Positions 17,137 through 26,153 of a stretch of 64,000 bases of DNA are shown in pieces. The DNA is from Arthrobacter alkaliphilus (GTDB taxonomy: Bacteria > Actinomycetota > Actinomycetes > Actinomycetales > Micrococcaceae). The stretch lies in contig NZ_JAKEEC010000004.1 of assembly GCF_021483235.1 (NCBI RefSeq), forward strand, positions 62,001 through 126,000, in the 5' to 3' direction. Position 1 is the stretch's first letter. The number at the start of each line of letters is the position of its first letter. Under the pieces are notes generated by a model. That model was not told the DNA's origin. It worked only from the letters and a program-made list of their open reading frames with translations, and searched no databases. The translations under genes were made by a program, and so were the position numbers.

Positions 17137-18096
17137 ATGGTCCGCATCGTGCCGCTGCCGGAGGAACTCAATGACCGTCCTTTCACGGTCTATGAGTCCC
17201 GGGTGCTTGGCGTCCCTCCGAAGCGGCTCCGGGCCAAGGACGTGTCCGACGGCGGCCGGCTCATCCATTTGCCTGCGGGCCGCGACTTTGAGTTTGCCGA
17301 ACGCGCGCGGGTCCTCGCCGCGGCAACACCCGGGGCGTGGGTCTCCCACGAGAGCGCAGCGATGTTGACCCGGCTCGGACTTCCTCCATGGCTTGGCGAC
17401 GGCGTATCGGTCCACCTCAGCAAGCCGCACGAGCTTCCCCGGGTCCCCAGGACCGGGGTGACAGGGCACCGGGTGCGGGTCCTCCCGGGCGAAGTTGCCG
17501 AGATTGATGGAATTCCCGTGTCCTCCCCGCCGCGGACGTGGCTTGATCTGGCGCATCAATTGCCGCTCCAGTACCTGATTGCCATGGGTGATCAGTTGAT
17601 CCGCATGCCCCGACCGGTCTTTGAAGGAAGGAACGAGCCCTACGCCACCAAGGAGAGGTTGCGGCTCCTGATCCGGCAGCATCCGAACATGAAGGGCGTC
17701 GAGAAGGCCCGGCTCGCCCTCGAAGACATGCGGGTCGGAGCAGATTCTTTTCCGGAGACCTTCTTGCGGCTGGCGATGTTGGATGCGCGGTTGCCTGAAC
17801 CGGAGTTGCAGCTCCGCCTCGACCCGGATGACCCGTGGTCGCCGTCCGCGGACCTGGGGTACCGGCGGTTCCGGATCGCCGTGCAGTACGACGGCGCCCC
17901 GCATCTCACGCGCGAACAGCAGACACGCGACAACCGGAGGGACGAGGCGTTCACGAGTGCCGGTTGGTCCTACTTCAAGGTCAACGCCGACGACCTGGCC
18001 GAAGGATTTGCTGGCCTCATCGCCCGGATCAAGCGCTCCCGGCCAACGAGGGGTCACTTACGGCCCATGCCGGGCAGCAACATGGGCCGTAAGTGA
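17137..18096 (+). CDS. DUF559/Vsr-like nuclease-fold protein with AbiEi-like N-terminus
   Basis: 319 residues from ATG at 17137; an in-frame ATG at 17074 lies at the very edge of the palindromic element and is a poorer choice. The N-terminal half (VLAAATPGAWVSHESAAMLTRLGLP... RTWLDLAHQLP) resembles the winged-helix/AbiEi-type region common in actinobacterial proteins of this class. The C-terminal part has the DUF559 pattern: DLGYRRFRIAVQYDGAPHL, then QQTRDNRRDEAFTSAGWSYFKV. The usual VEYDG glutamate is Q here, which may matter for nuclease activity. The last 18 codons, including the stop, come from the 63-bp element at 18044. Function unknown. Confidence 0.75.
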   Translation: MVRIVPLPEELNDRPFTVYESRVLGVPPKRLRAKDVSDGGRLIHLPAGRDFEFAERARVLAAATPGAWVSHESAAMLTRLGLPPWLGDGVSVHLSKPHELPRVPRTGVTGHRVRVLPGEVAEIDGIPVSSPPRTWLDLAHQLPLQYLIAMGDQLIRMPRPVFEGRNEPYATKERLRLLIRQHPNMKGVEKARLALEDMRVGADSFPETFLRLAMLDARLPEPELQLRLDPDDPWSPSADLGYRRFRIAVQYDGAPHLTREQQTRDNRRDEAFTSAGWSYFKVNADDLAEGFAGLIARIKRSRPTRGHLRPMPGSNMGRK

Positions 18097-18106
18097 CCCC
18101 GCGTTG
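18044..18106. repeat. 63-bp palindromic element, copy 2
   Basis: Arms of 26 bp with one mismatch (CAACGaGGGG against CCCCgCGTTG) and an 11-base centre. It overlaps the 3' end of the nuclease-like gene, providing its final codons and TGA. Together with copy 1 it brackets that gene. Confidence 0.95.
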
Positions 18107-18115
18107 CTTAGGGGA

Positions 18116-19096
18116 CTAGTGGCGACGGTGGTCCTGGATGGTCATCCGGGGTCCGAAGGTAGGCTTGCGGAAGCCGCTTAGTCCAAGCATCCGGACCACC
18201 CGCTGCCGGTGCCCGCGCCACGGCTCCAGAAGGGCGATCATTCCGGCGTCGTCCGTCTTCCTGCCCGTCAGCGCGTAACCAACGTACGAGGCGAGGTGGT
18301 AGTCGCCCACCGCGATCGAGTCCGGGCAGCCGTGGGTCCGTTGGACAACCTCGGCAGCCGTCCAGACGCCGATGCCCGGGATGGTCTGCATCTTCGCTCC
18401 GGCTTCGGCCGCGCTGAGTGAGGCGAGCCGTTCAAGCCCGACGGCGGATCGCAGCGCCCGCATGACGGTCGCCGAGCGCTGGGGACCCACGCCCGCCTTG
18501 TGCCATTCCCATGACGGGATGGCCAACCATTGGCCTGCAGTCGGCGCGACGAGCAATCCCGTCGGCGTGAGGCGGCCGGTCCCCGGCGCTGCGGTGCCGT
18601 ACCTGTACATCAGATAGCGGTAGCCCCGGCGTGCTTCGACAGTGGTGACCTTTTGCTCAAGAATCGTGGGCACAAGGGAGTCCACGACCCGGCCGGTGGT
18701 AGGCAGACGGACAGCGAGGTTCCGCCGTCGGGCTTCCCTGACCAGGCGGGGAAGGGTGGCATGGAAGGCAGGTTCGTCAAAGCCGGACCAGTCGTCTCCG
18801 CTGCCCAACAGCGCAGGCACGGCGGCGATGGCGGAGCCCGCGCCGGGACCCCAAGCCTGGGCATCCACGTGGCTGTCGGCGTCGATGCCTGCAGCGGAAA
18901 GGCGCAGCGTGGCGGGGCCGTCCGGCGTCGTGAAGGCCATCCACAAGCCGTCCGGACGTGCCGCGAAGGAGGGATCACCCTTTCCGCGCATGAGGATCCC
19001 GAGCGTCTGGAGGAGATCGAAAGGACCACCGGGGTGCCATCGAACGGATGCGTCCGCTGCTGCCGCGGCGGTGGGTGGGGCATCGACGATGGTCAT
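18116..19096 (-). CDS. AlkA-like DNA-3-methyladenine glycosylase
   Basis: 326 residues. The HhH-GPD superfamily core is clear: MQTIPGIGVWTAAEVV is the helix-hairpin-helix that binds the DNA backbone, and SIAVGDYHL carries the catalytic aspartate. A TATA-box-like N-terminal domain (about residues 15-110) precedes it. The enzyme removes alkylated bases in base-excision repair. It converges on the palindromic element and the nuclease-like gene. Confidence 0.9.
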   Translation of the reverse strand: MTIVDAPPTAAAAADASVRWHPGGPFDLLQTLGILMRGKGDPSFAARPDGLWMAFTTPDGPATLRLSAAGIDADSHVDAQAWGPGAGSAIAAVPALLGSGDDWSGFDEPAFHATLPRLVREARRRNLAVRLPTTGRVVDSLVPTILEQKVTTVEARRGYRYLMYRYGTAAPGTGRLTPTGLLVAPTAGQWLAIPSWEWHKAGVGPQRSATVMRALRSAVGLERLASLSAAEAGAKMQTIPGIGVWTAAEVVQRTHGCPDSIAVGDYHLASYVGYALTGRKTDDAGMIALLEPWRGHRQRVVRMLGLSGFRKPTFGPRMTIQDHRRH

Positions 19097-19234
19097 TCAT
19101 TCATCGTCCCATGCCGGTGCGACAACCCTCGAAAAGAGCGGCGCCCCAGCCCTTACGCCGCGAAACCCACAAGACTAGACTCCACGTGTGGCGCGGGGCG
19201 TCCGCGCTTTCCATGACAATCTCAGGAGGACGCA

Positions 19235-19642
19235 ATGGCCGGTGTAGTGCATTTCGAGATCCCCGCGGATGACAAGGAGCGGGCCAATACTTTCTACCAA
19301 GGTGCCTTCGGCTGGATGCTCAACCCCATGCAGGAGATGGATTACACGATCGCCATCACCACGCCCTCGGACCCCCAGACAGGCATGCCGAGCGCACCCG
19401 GCGCCATCAACGGTGCACTGTTCCCGCGCTCGGAGGAGTTGAGGACGCCCATTATCACGGTAGACGTCGACGACGTTGACGCAACGCTTGGCCAGATCGA
19501 GAGCGCGGGCGGTTCAGTGGTCAAGGGCAAGGAGGCTATTCCGGGCATGGGCTACTACGCGTACTTCAAGGACACCGAAGGCAACATCCTGGGTCTCTGG
19601 CAGACCGACTCTTCGGCAGGAGCGCCTGCAGCGGCCGAGTGA
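19235..19642 (+). CDS. VOC-family (glyoxalase/dioxygenase superfamily) protein
   Basis: 135 residues with an excellent AGGAGGACGCA ribosome site. It is a single VOC domain: GVVHFEIPADDKERANTFYQGAFGW at the N-terminus and YYAYFKDTEGNILGLWQ at the end hold the metal-site positions. The sequence is like the small YdhG/CFP30B-type glyoxalase-related proteins of actinobacteria. No substrate assigned. Confidence 0.88.
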   Translation: MAGVVHFEIPADDKERANTFYQGAFGWMLNPMQEMDYTIAITTPSDPQTGMPSAPGAINGALFPRSEELRTPIITVDVDDVDATLGQIESAGGSVVKGKEAIPGMGYYAYFKDTEGNILGLWQTDSSAGAPAAAE

Positions 19643-19655
19643 GCGGGCCCCGGGA

Positions 19656-20084
19656 CTATTCCCCGAATCGTCCGCGCGCCTCCGCCGGAATCAACGGCTT
19701 CTCGGCGCGCACCTTGAGTTCCTGCACCGCCCAGGTGTTTCCGTCCGGATCGCTGAAGCCGAAGAACGTGCCGCCGTCGCGCTCGTCGAAAACGGTGATT
19801 TCGCTGGCCTCGACCCCGCGGCTGAGCAGTTCCTCGCGCGCCGCACGCGCATCGGCGACAACAAGCTGGAGTCCCCGCATGGAGCCCGGGGCCATCTCGC
19901 TCTGCGCCGGCAAGTCTCCGACGACGATCGAGCACCCTGAGCCCGGCGGGGTCAGCTGCGCTACGTGCATGTGCTCGTTGGTGGTGTTGTGATCGAGGTT
20001 GAAGCCTACTTTGTCGCGGTAGAACTCGATGGCCCGGTCGATGTCGCTCACGGGGAGCACCACCACTTCGAGAGTCCAATCCAT
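19656..20084 (-). CDS. VOC-family protein
   Basis: 142 residues, convergent with the other VOC gene and only 13 bases from it. It begins DWTLEVVVLPVSDIDRAIEFYRDKVGFNLD, the usual VOC opening, and holds GGTFFGFSDPDGNTWAVQEL near the C-terminus. It is not closely similar to its neighbour, so they are not a recent duplication. Likely a glyoxalase-like or resistance-type fold of unknown substrate. Confidence 0.88.
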   Translation of the reverse strand: MDWTLEVVVLPVSDIDRAIEFYRDKVGFNLDHNTTNEHMHVAQLTPPGSGCSIVVGDLPAQSEMAPGSMRGLQLVVADARAAREELLSRGVEASEITVFDERDGGTFFGFSDPDGNTWAVQELKVRAEKPLIPAEARGRFGE

Positions 20085-20219
20085 GGTGCATGTCCTTTCC
20101 TTGGCGGTTGTCAGGGCTAGCTTGCCCTGCGTGGCCGTCCCGTGGCTAGACGTACGTCAGACGCAGCCTGCCATCGGCTTGGACCGGAGCACTCCCGACC
20201 AAGCGGTAACTTGGTACCT

Positions 20220-21605
20220 ATGAAGTACGCCCAGTCCGTCCTGGACCTCATTGGCCATACACCGCTCATCAAGCTCAACCACGTAACCGGGGATATCAAA
20301 GCCACCGTTCTGGTGAAGCTCGAATACGTGAATCCCGGCGGCTCCATCAAGGACCGCATCGCGGTGAAGATGATCGAGGAAGCCGAGCGGGACGGCAAGC
20401 TCAAGCCGGGCGGCACCATCGTTGAACCCACCTCGGGAAACACCGGCGTCGGACTTGCCTTGGTGGCACAGCAAAAGGGATACAAGTGCATCTTCGTTGT
20501 CCCGGACAAGGTGGGAGAGGACAAGCGTGCCGTGCTCCAGGCGTACGGCGCCGAAGTGGTGGTCACTCCCACCTCCGTGGCCCCGGACAGCCCGCAAAGC
20601 TACTACAGCGTCTCCGACCGGCTCGTCTCGGAAATCCCCGGAGCCTACAAGCCCGACCAGTTCTCCAACCCCGCCGCACCTGGCAGCCACTACGAAACCA
20701 CCGGGCCCGAAATCTGGCGTGACACCGATGGGAAGATCACCCACGTTGTCATCGGCGCGGGCACGGGCGGCACGATCACGGGCACCGGACGGTACCTCAA
20801 GGAGGTGTCGGCCCAACGGCCGGAGTCTGACGGCGGCCGGGTCAAGGTCATCGGCGCTGACCCGGAAGGTTCGGTCTACTCGGGCGGGACCGGACGGCCG
20901 TACTTCGTGGAAGGTGTCGGCGAGGACATGTGGCCGGCCAACTACGACAAGACTGTGCCGGACAGTGTCATTGCCGTGAGCGACGCCGACTCCTTCGAAA
21001 TGACCCGGCGCCTGGCCCGCGAGGAAGGCCTCCTGGTGGGTGGCTCCTCCGGCATGGCGGTGGTCGCCGCGTTGCAGGTGGCCAAGGACCTTGGCGAGGA
21101 AGCCGTCGTCGTCGTTATCCTGCCGGACTCCGGCCGCGGCTACCTTGCGAAGATCTTCAACGACAAATGGATGCGCTCGTACGGCTTCCTGTCCGGTGGT
21201 GAGGAAGCCTCGGTGGGCGAGGTCTTGAAGTCCAAGACAGGCGAAATGCCGGACCTCGTCCACATCCACCCCAACGAGACGGTCCGCGACGTCATCAACA
21301 TCATGAACGAATTCGGGGTCTCGCACATCCCGGTCCTCTCGCAGGAACCGCCTGTGGTCATGGGCGAGGTCCTCGGCGCCGTCGATGAACGCTCGCTGAC
21401 CACCAAGCTGTTCCGTGGCGAGGCGAAATTGACCGACAAGATCTCCGAGCACATGGGGGAGCGCCTGCCGGTGATCGGCTCCCTGGAGACCATCTCCCAC
21501 GCACGCGAGCTGCTGTCCGACGTCGACACCGTCATGGTGACGTTCGTGGGCGCGCCCGTGGGCATCCTGACCCGCCACGACCTTCTCGCCTACCTGAGCA
21601 ACTGA
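20220..21605 (+). CDS. cbs: Cystathionine beta-synthase
   Basis: 461 residues from ATG at 20220; the 26 additional upstream codons lack a ribosome site. The PLP domain (1-320) opens with SVLDLIGHTPLIKLN and has the Schiff-base lysine K44 in NPGGSIKDR and the PTSGNTGVG substrate loop. The C-terminal 130 residues contain two CBS domains (HPNETVRDVINIMNEFGVSHIPVL; then the VIGSLETISHARELL half). It condenses serine with homocysteine in reverse transsulfuration. The cystathionine gamma-synthase gene follows 14 bases downstream. Confidence 0.95.
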   Translation: MKYAQSVLDLIGHTPLIKLNHVTGDIKATVLVKLEYVNPGGSIKDRIAVKMIEEAERDGKLKPGGTIVEPTSGNTGVGLALVAQQKGYKCIFVVPDKVGEDKRAVLQAYGAEVVVTPTSVAPDSPQSYYSVSDRLVSEIPGAYKPDQFSNPAAPGSHYETTGPEIWRDTDGKITHVVIGAGTGGTITGTGRYLKEVSAQRPESDGGRVKVIGADPEGSVYSGGTGRPYFVEGVGEDMWPANYDKTVPDSVIAVSDADSFEMTRRLAREEGLLVGGSSGMAVVAALQVAKDLGEEAVVVVILPDSGRGYLAKIFNDKWMRSYGFLSGGEEASVGEVLKSKTGEMPDLVHIHPNETVRDVINIMNEFGVSHIPVLSQEPPVVMGEVLGAVDERSLTTKLFRGEAKLTDKISEHMGERLPVIGSLETISHARELLSDVDTVMVTFVGAPVGILTRHDLLAYLSN

Positions 21606-21619
21606 CCCTAGGAGTTCAC

Positions 21620-22783
21620 ATGTCTGCAAACGAAGCAGGATTCAACACGCGTGCCGTCCACTCCGGCCAGGATTTCGAACCGCGCACCGGCGCCGTGGTA
21701 CCGCCGCTGCACTTCAGCTCGACATATGCCCAGGACGGCATAGGCGGATTGCGCGACGGCTATGAATATGGCCGTGGCGGCAATCCCACCCGCGACGCGC
21801 TGCAGGAACAGCTCGCAGCGCTCGAGGGAGGCTCCCACGCCTACAGCTTCAGCTCGGGCCTCGCCGCCGAGGACTCCCTGATCCGTGCAGTTGCCCGCCC
21901 CGGCGACCACATCGTGCTCGGCAACGATGCCTACGGTGGAACCTATCGGCTCATCAACCGCGTCCTCGGCGGCTGGGGCATCGGCAACACACCGGTGGAC
22001 ATGTCCAACCTTGACGCCGTAGCCGCCGCCGTCGCAGCGAACAAAACCCGCATCGTGTGGGTGGAAACCCCGTCCAACCCGATGATGAAAATCACCGATA
22101 TCGAAGCGCTCGCCAAGGTAGCGCACGACGCCGGTGCCCTCCTGGTGGTCGACAACACCTTCGCCTCCCCCTACTTGCAGACCCCGCTCGCCTTGGGTGC
22201 CGACGTTGTGGTCCACTCGACCACCAAGTACATCGGCGGCCACTCTGATGTGGTGGGCGGCGCAATCGTGGTCAAGGACTCCGAGCTGGCGGAGAAGATC
22301 GGTTTTGTGCAGTTCGCTGTCGGTGCCGTGTCCGGACCCATGGATGCGTTCCTCACTACCCGTGGCCTCAAGACGCTCGGCGTGCGGATGGACCGGCACA
22401 GTGAGAACGCCCAGGCCGTGGCCGAGTGGCTGCTTGAGCGCCCGGAGGTTGAAGCCGTGCTGTATCCGGGACTGCCGTCCCACCCGGGCCACGAGCTCGC
22501 GGCGAAGCAGATGAAGAAGTTCGGCGGCATGATTTCCGTGCAGTTCAAGGGCGGCGAGGCCGCGGCCCGCAAGGTGGCGGAGTCCACCCGGGTCTTCACG
22601 CTGGCGGAGTCCCTGGGTGGCATCGAGTCGCTCATGAACTACCCCTCGGAGATGACGCACGCTTCGGTCAAGGGCACTGAGCTGGCCGTGCCGGTCAACT
22701 TGATCCGGCTTTCCTGCGGCATTGAGGACGTCGAGGACCTGATCGCCGACCTCGAGCAGGCGATCAGCAACATTCCTGGCTGA
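21620..22783 (+). CDS. metB: Cystathionine gamma-synthase
   Basis: 387 residues, the normal size of Cys/Met metabolism PLP enzymes. PLP lysine is K203 in HSTTKYIGGHSDVVGG; the N-terminal FNTRAVHSGQ and YEYGRGGNPTRDALQ segments are characteristic. AGGAGTTCACATG starts it 14 bases after cbs, so the two form an operon moving sulfur between cysteine and homocysteine. A cystathionine gamma-lyase role is also possible, since the families cannot be separated reliably by eye. Confidence 0.9.
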   Translation: MSANEAGFNTRAVHSGQDFEPRTGAVVPPLHFSSTYAQDGIGGLRDGYEYGRGGNPTRDALQEQLAALEGGSHAYSFSSGLAAEDSLIRAVARPGDHIVLGNDAYGGTYRLINRVLGGWGIGNTPVDMSNLDAVAAAVAANKTRIVWVETPSNPMMKITDIEALAKVAHDAGALLVVDNTFASPYLQTPLALGADVVVHSTTKYIGGHSDVVGGAIVVKDSELAEKIGFVQFAVGAVSGPMDAFLTTRGLKTLGVRMDRHSENAQAVAEWLLERPEVEAVLYPGLPSHPGHELAAKQMKKFGGMISVQFKGGEAAARKVAESTRVFTLAESLGGIESLMNYPSEMTHASVKGTELAVPVNLIRLSCGIEDVEDLIADLEQAISNIPG

Positions 22784-22818
22784 GTGCCCGCGCCTTCCTG
22801 ACCTTCCTTGATCAACGG

Positions 22819-22863
22819 AACGGCCGGGACACGCCAACACAGCGGCGTGTCCCGGCCGTTTTG
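22819..22863 (+). terminator. Terminator of cbs-metB operon
   Basis: AACGGCCGGGACACGCC and GGCGTGTCCCGGCCGTT form a perfect 17-bp stem with an 8-base loop, followed by TTGTG. Confidence 0.93.
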
Positions 22864-22920
22864 TGTTCAAAAGAGGTCAGGAACGGCGCTCCCAGGGGAC
22901 GAACCAGGACGTAAAAGGTC

Positions 22921-22945
22921 TAGCTTTCTTTAGAAAAGCCAGCTA
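22921..22945. promoter_or_regulatory. Inverted repeat upstream of HxlR gene, probable autoregulatory operator
   Basis: TAGCTTTCTTT and AAAGCCAGCTA (9 of 11 paired) flank three bases and end 10 bp before the HxlR start. It is AT-rich in a GC-rich context, as usual for promoter operators. Confidence 0.6.
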
Positions 22946-22955
22946 ATCTCGGACC

Positions 22956-23483
22956 ATGCCATTACGATCCGATTGGTCCGAGCGGACGTGCAGCCTCGCG
23001 CGTGGCCTCGATATCCTCGGCGACCCCTGGGGCAGCCTGGTGCTACGGGAAGTCTTCTTCGGCAACGGCCGTTTCGATGCCATCAAGACCCGTCTCCACA
23101 TCGCGGACAACGTCCTCAGCAAAAGGCTTGCATGGCTGCTCGAGGCGGGACTGCTTGCCCAAAAGCCCTACCTCGACGGCGCCCGCACCCGCCAAGAGTA
23201 CGTCCTCACCCCCAAGGGCGAAGATGCCTTGCCCGTCCTGAACGCCATCATCCTCTGGTCCGAGAAACATCTCGACGCGCCGGCGGAGAACGCCCACATG
23301 CGGGTGATCCACAAGGATTGCGGGCTGCCGACGGACTCGGCCGACACATGCACCCACTGCGGGACCCGCCTGACCGCGGCCAACACCAGCTGGCATAGCT
23401 TCACGCGGTCCGAACGCCCGATGGCCTTGGCCACAGCTCCCGCCCCAAGCGACCTCCCGAACGAATCGGAGCCCTTCGCATGA
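22956..23483 (+). CDS. HxlR-family transcriptional regulator
   Basis: 175 residues, longer than the usual 110-130. Residues 5-100 hold the HxlR winged helix: CSLARGLDILGDPWGSLVLREVFFGNGRFDAIKTRLHIADNVLSKRLAWLLEAGLL. The C-terminal tail carries a CTHCG cysteine pair that could bind metal or sense oxidation. It overlaps the MFS gene by four bases (ATGA), so the two are translationally coupled and the regulator most likely controls that transporter. Confidence 0.92.
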   Translation: MPLRSDWSERTCSLARGLDILGDPWGSLVLREVFFGNGRFDAIKTRLHIADNVLSKRLAWLLEAGLLAQKPYLDGARTRQEYVLTPKGEDALPVLNAIILWSEKHLDAPAENAHMRVIHKDCGLPTDSADTCTHCGTRLTAANTSWHSFTRSERPMALATAPAPSDLPNESEPFA

Positions 23484-24853
23484 CCGCACCCAACCCCACC
23501 AAAGTTTCCGCCGGCAGATCAACCGGCAATGCGCCCCGGAAGCGCCGCCTCCACCCCGCCTGGATGGTTGCCGCCGTCGCGTTCCTGGCACTTGTCGGGG
23601 CAGCCGGTTTCCGGGCAGCGCCCGGCGTGCTCATGGTGCCGCTGCAACAGGAATTCGGCTGGTCCACAACGGTCCTGTCGCTGGCTGTCAGCATCAACTT
23701 GGTCTTGTTCGGCCTCACGGCGCCCTTCGCCGCCGCACTCATGGAACGGTTCGGGATCCGCGCCGTCACCTCTGTTGCCCTCTGCCTGATCGGGCTCGGT
23801 TCGGCATTGACCGTGTTCGTGAACCAGTCCTGGCAGATCCTGCTGACCTGGGGCGTGCTGATCGGTCTCGGTACCGGTTCGATGGCCTTGGTCTTCGCGG
23901 CCACCATCGCCAACACCTGGTTCTCCAAGAACCGCGGACTCGTGATCGGCATCCTGACGGCGGGCAGCGCAGCCGGGCAGCTCGTGTTCCTGCCCTTCAT
24001 CGCGGTGCTTGCCCAGAGCCCTGGCTGGCGCGGCGCCTCCCTGCTCATCGCGGCCGGAGCGCTTGCGGTCGTGCCGCTCGTGCTGCGCTGGCTCAAGAAC
24101 TCGCCCGCCGACGTCGGGGTCCAGCCTTACGGTGCCGAAGAATACAGTGCCGAAGTGCAGCCGACGACGGCGGAGCCCGCCGCTGTCCCGGATGTCGCCG
24201 ATGCTGACGGCACCAGGGCGCCCAATGCGGCGGTGCGGGCACTGCAGGTCCTCAAGCGCGCCAGCAAAGTGCGCACCTTCTGGGCCCTTGTTGCGGGCTT
24301 CGCCATCTGCGGTGCCACCACTAACGGCCTGATCGGCACGCACTTCATTCCTTCGGCGCACGACCACGGCATGCCGGAAACCACAGCGGCGGGCTTGCTG
24401 GCCGTCGTCGGGATCTTCGACATCGTGGGCACCATCGCTTCCGGTTGGTTGACGGACCGCTTCAACCCCAAGGTGCTGCTGGCCGTGTACTACCAGTTCC
24501 GCGGGGTCGGGCTGCTGGTGCTGCCCGTGCTCCTGGGCTCGACGGTGCAACCCAGCATGATCCTGTTCGTCGTGGTGTACGGCCTGGACTGGGTGGCCAC
24601 CGTTCCCCCGACGGCGGCCATCTGCCGGAAGGTTTTCGGTGCGGACGGATCCGTCGTGTTCGGATGGGTTTTCGCCGCGCACCAGCTTGGCGCCGCCGGA
24701 GCAGCCCTCCTGGCGGGATACATCCGCGACACCACCGGGCACTACACCTATGCCTGGATCGGCGCCGCGGCGATGTGCACGGTGGCAGCTGTGATCAGCG
24801 CATCGATCCGCAAGGACGCCGGAAAGAAGGACCCCGTGCCGGTCGGTGCCTGA
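23480..24853 (+). CDS. MFS transporter, oxalate/formate antiporter-like
   Basis: 457 residues with twelve predicted membrane segments, a polar central loop (about residues 215-255) and a basic N-terminus. The N-terminal FRAAPGVLMVPLQQEFGWSTTVLSLAVSINLVLFGLTAPFAAALMERFG pattern is the monocarboxylate/oxalate-formate branch of the MFS. It is the second gene of the HxlR-controlled pair. Substrate is unknown; a small organic acid or a drug are the likeliest classes. Confidence 0.88.
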   Translation: MTAPNPTKVSAGRSTGNAPRKRRLHPAWMVAAVAFLALVGAAGFRAAPGVLMVPLQQEFGWSTTVLSLAVSINLVLFGLTAPFAAALMERFGIRAVTSVALCLIGLGSALTVFVNQSWQILLTWGVLIGLGTGSMALVFAATIANTWFSKNRGLVIGILTAGSAAGQLVFLPFIAVLAQSPGWRGASLLIAAGALAVVPLVLRWLKNSPADVGVQPYGAEEYSAEVQPTTAEPAAVPDVADADGTRAPNAAVRALQVLKRASKVRTFWALVAGFAICGATTNGLIGTHFIPSAHDHGMPETTAAGLLAVVGIFDIVGTIASGWLTDRFNPKVLLAVYYQFRGVGLLVLPVLLGSTVQPSMILFVVVYGLDWVATVPPTAAICRKVFGADGSVVFGWVFAAHQLGAAGAALLAGYIRDTTGHYTYAWIGAAAMCTVAAVISASIRKDAGKKDPVPVGA

Positions 24854-24877
24854 GGCGGGACGCCGGCGCGGAACCGC

Positions 24878-26062
24878 TTAGCGGAACGCCGGAAGGCCCG
24901 TGATGTGCTGGCCCAGGATCAGCGTGTGCACTTCGTCCGTCCCCTCGTAGGTCCGCACCGATTCCAGGTTGTTGGCATGGCGTAGCGGCGGGTAATCCAG
25001 CGTGATCCCGTTGCCGCCCAAAATGGTGCGGGCCTCGCGGGCGATCCTGATTGCCTCACGCACATTGTTGAGCTTGCCCACCGAGATCTGCTCCGGGCGC
25101 AGCTTGCCCGCATCTTTGAGTCGTCCAAGATGCAGCGCGAGCAGGGTGCCCTTCTGGATCTCCAGCACCATGTTGACGAGCTTCTCCTGGGTCAACTGGT
25201 AGCTGGCCAAGGGTTTGCCGAATTGCATGCGGCTGCCGGCATATTCGAGTGCGGTCTCGTAGGAGTCGCGGGCAGCGCCCATGGCACCCCACGCAATGCC
25301 GTACCGCGCCTCGTTAAGGCACGAGAACGGTCCGCGGAGGCCCAATGCACCCGGGAGGAGGGCCTCGGGACCCAGCCGAACGGCGTCGAACTCTATATCG
25401 CACTGGATCGAGGCCCGCATGGAGAGCTTCGAGTCGATGGGGGAGACGGTGACCCCCGGAGTTCCGGCCGGAACCAGGAAACCCCGGATGCCGTCGTCGG
25501 TGCTTGCCCACACCACCATGACGTCGGCGATCGATGCCATCCCGATCCAGCGTTTCGAACCGTTCAGGACCCAGCCGGCGTGGTCGCCTGTCCCGTCGCG
25601 GTGCGCAAAGCTGGCCATGGACGACGGGTCCGAACCCGCCGTCGGCTCCGTCAAGGCAAAGCAGCCGATCAGTTCGCCGGCAGCCATGCGGGGGAGCCAT
25701 TGTTCCTTTTGGTCTTCGCTGCCCCACGTGTGGATCGCAGTCATGGCCAGTGAACCCTGGACCGACACGAAGGTCCGGATGCCGGAATCGCCGGCCTCGA
25801 GTTCCATGGCGGCAAGGCCGTATTCGACGGCGGTGCGGCCTGGACAGCCGTAGCCCTCCAGGTGCATTCCAAGGACGCCGAGTTCACCCAGTTCTGCCGG
25901 CAGGTCCCGCGGGAACACGGCGTCCTCGTACCAGCGGGCAATGTTTGGCCGGATCCGCTGGTCCGTGAAATCCCGCACCTTCTCGCGAAGCTCCAGTTCC
26001 TCGGAACCCAGGAGGGAATCGAGGGCAAGGACGTCGGAGGTATTCGTCGTTGAAAGGCTCAT
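24878..26062 (-). CDS. gcdH: Glutaryl-CoA dehydrogenase-like acyl-CoA dehydrogenase
   Basis: 394 residues with the standard three acyl-CoA dehydrogenase domains. The catalytic base is E373 in TYEGTDEVH. CFALTEPTAGSDPSSM binds FAD, and the LNGSKRWIGMASIADV segment follows. The motif pattern around NEARYGIAWGAMGAA is close to glutaryl-CoA dehydrogenase, which oxidises and decarboxylates glutaryl-CoA from lysine or tryptophan breakdown. The gene is monocistronic and divergent from the histidine-kinase gene. Confidence 0.9.
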   Translation of the reverse strand: MSLSTTNTSDVLALDSLLGSEELELREKVRDFTDQRIRPNIARWYEDAVFPRDLPAELGELGVLGMHLEGYGCPGRTAVEYGLAAMELEAGDSGIRTFVSVQGSLAMTAIHTWGSEDQKEQWLPRMAAGELIGCFALTEPTAGSDPSSMASFAHRDGTGDHAGWVLNGSKRWIGMASIADVMVVWASTDDGIRGFLVPAGTPGVTVSPIDSKLSMRASIQCDIEFDAVRLGPEALLPGALGLRGPFSCLNEARYGIAWGAMGAARDSYETALEYAGSRMQFGKPLASYQLTQEKLVNMVLEIQKGTLLALHLGRLKDAGKLRPEQISVGKLNNVREAIRIAREARTILGGNGITLDYPPLRHANNLESVRTYEGTDEVHTLILGQHITGLPAFR

Positions 26063-26153
26063 GCCAGCATCCTAAGGCCGGACATGTTCCCCCGGAGCGG
26101 ACCCGGGGACCGCCGGCGCCGGCGCGGCACCCGGGCCGTGCCAGAATTGAGCC

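Noticed and set aside
17023..18057. 344-codon minus-strand frame opposite the nuclease-like gene
   Set aside because: Antisense shadow; it begins inside one palindrome and ends in the other because both lack stops.
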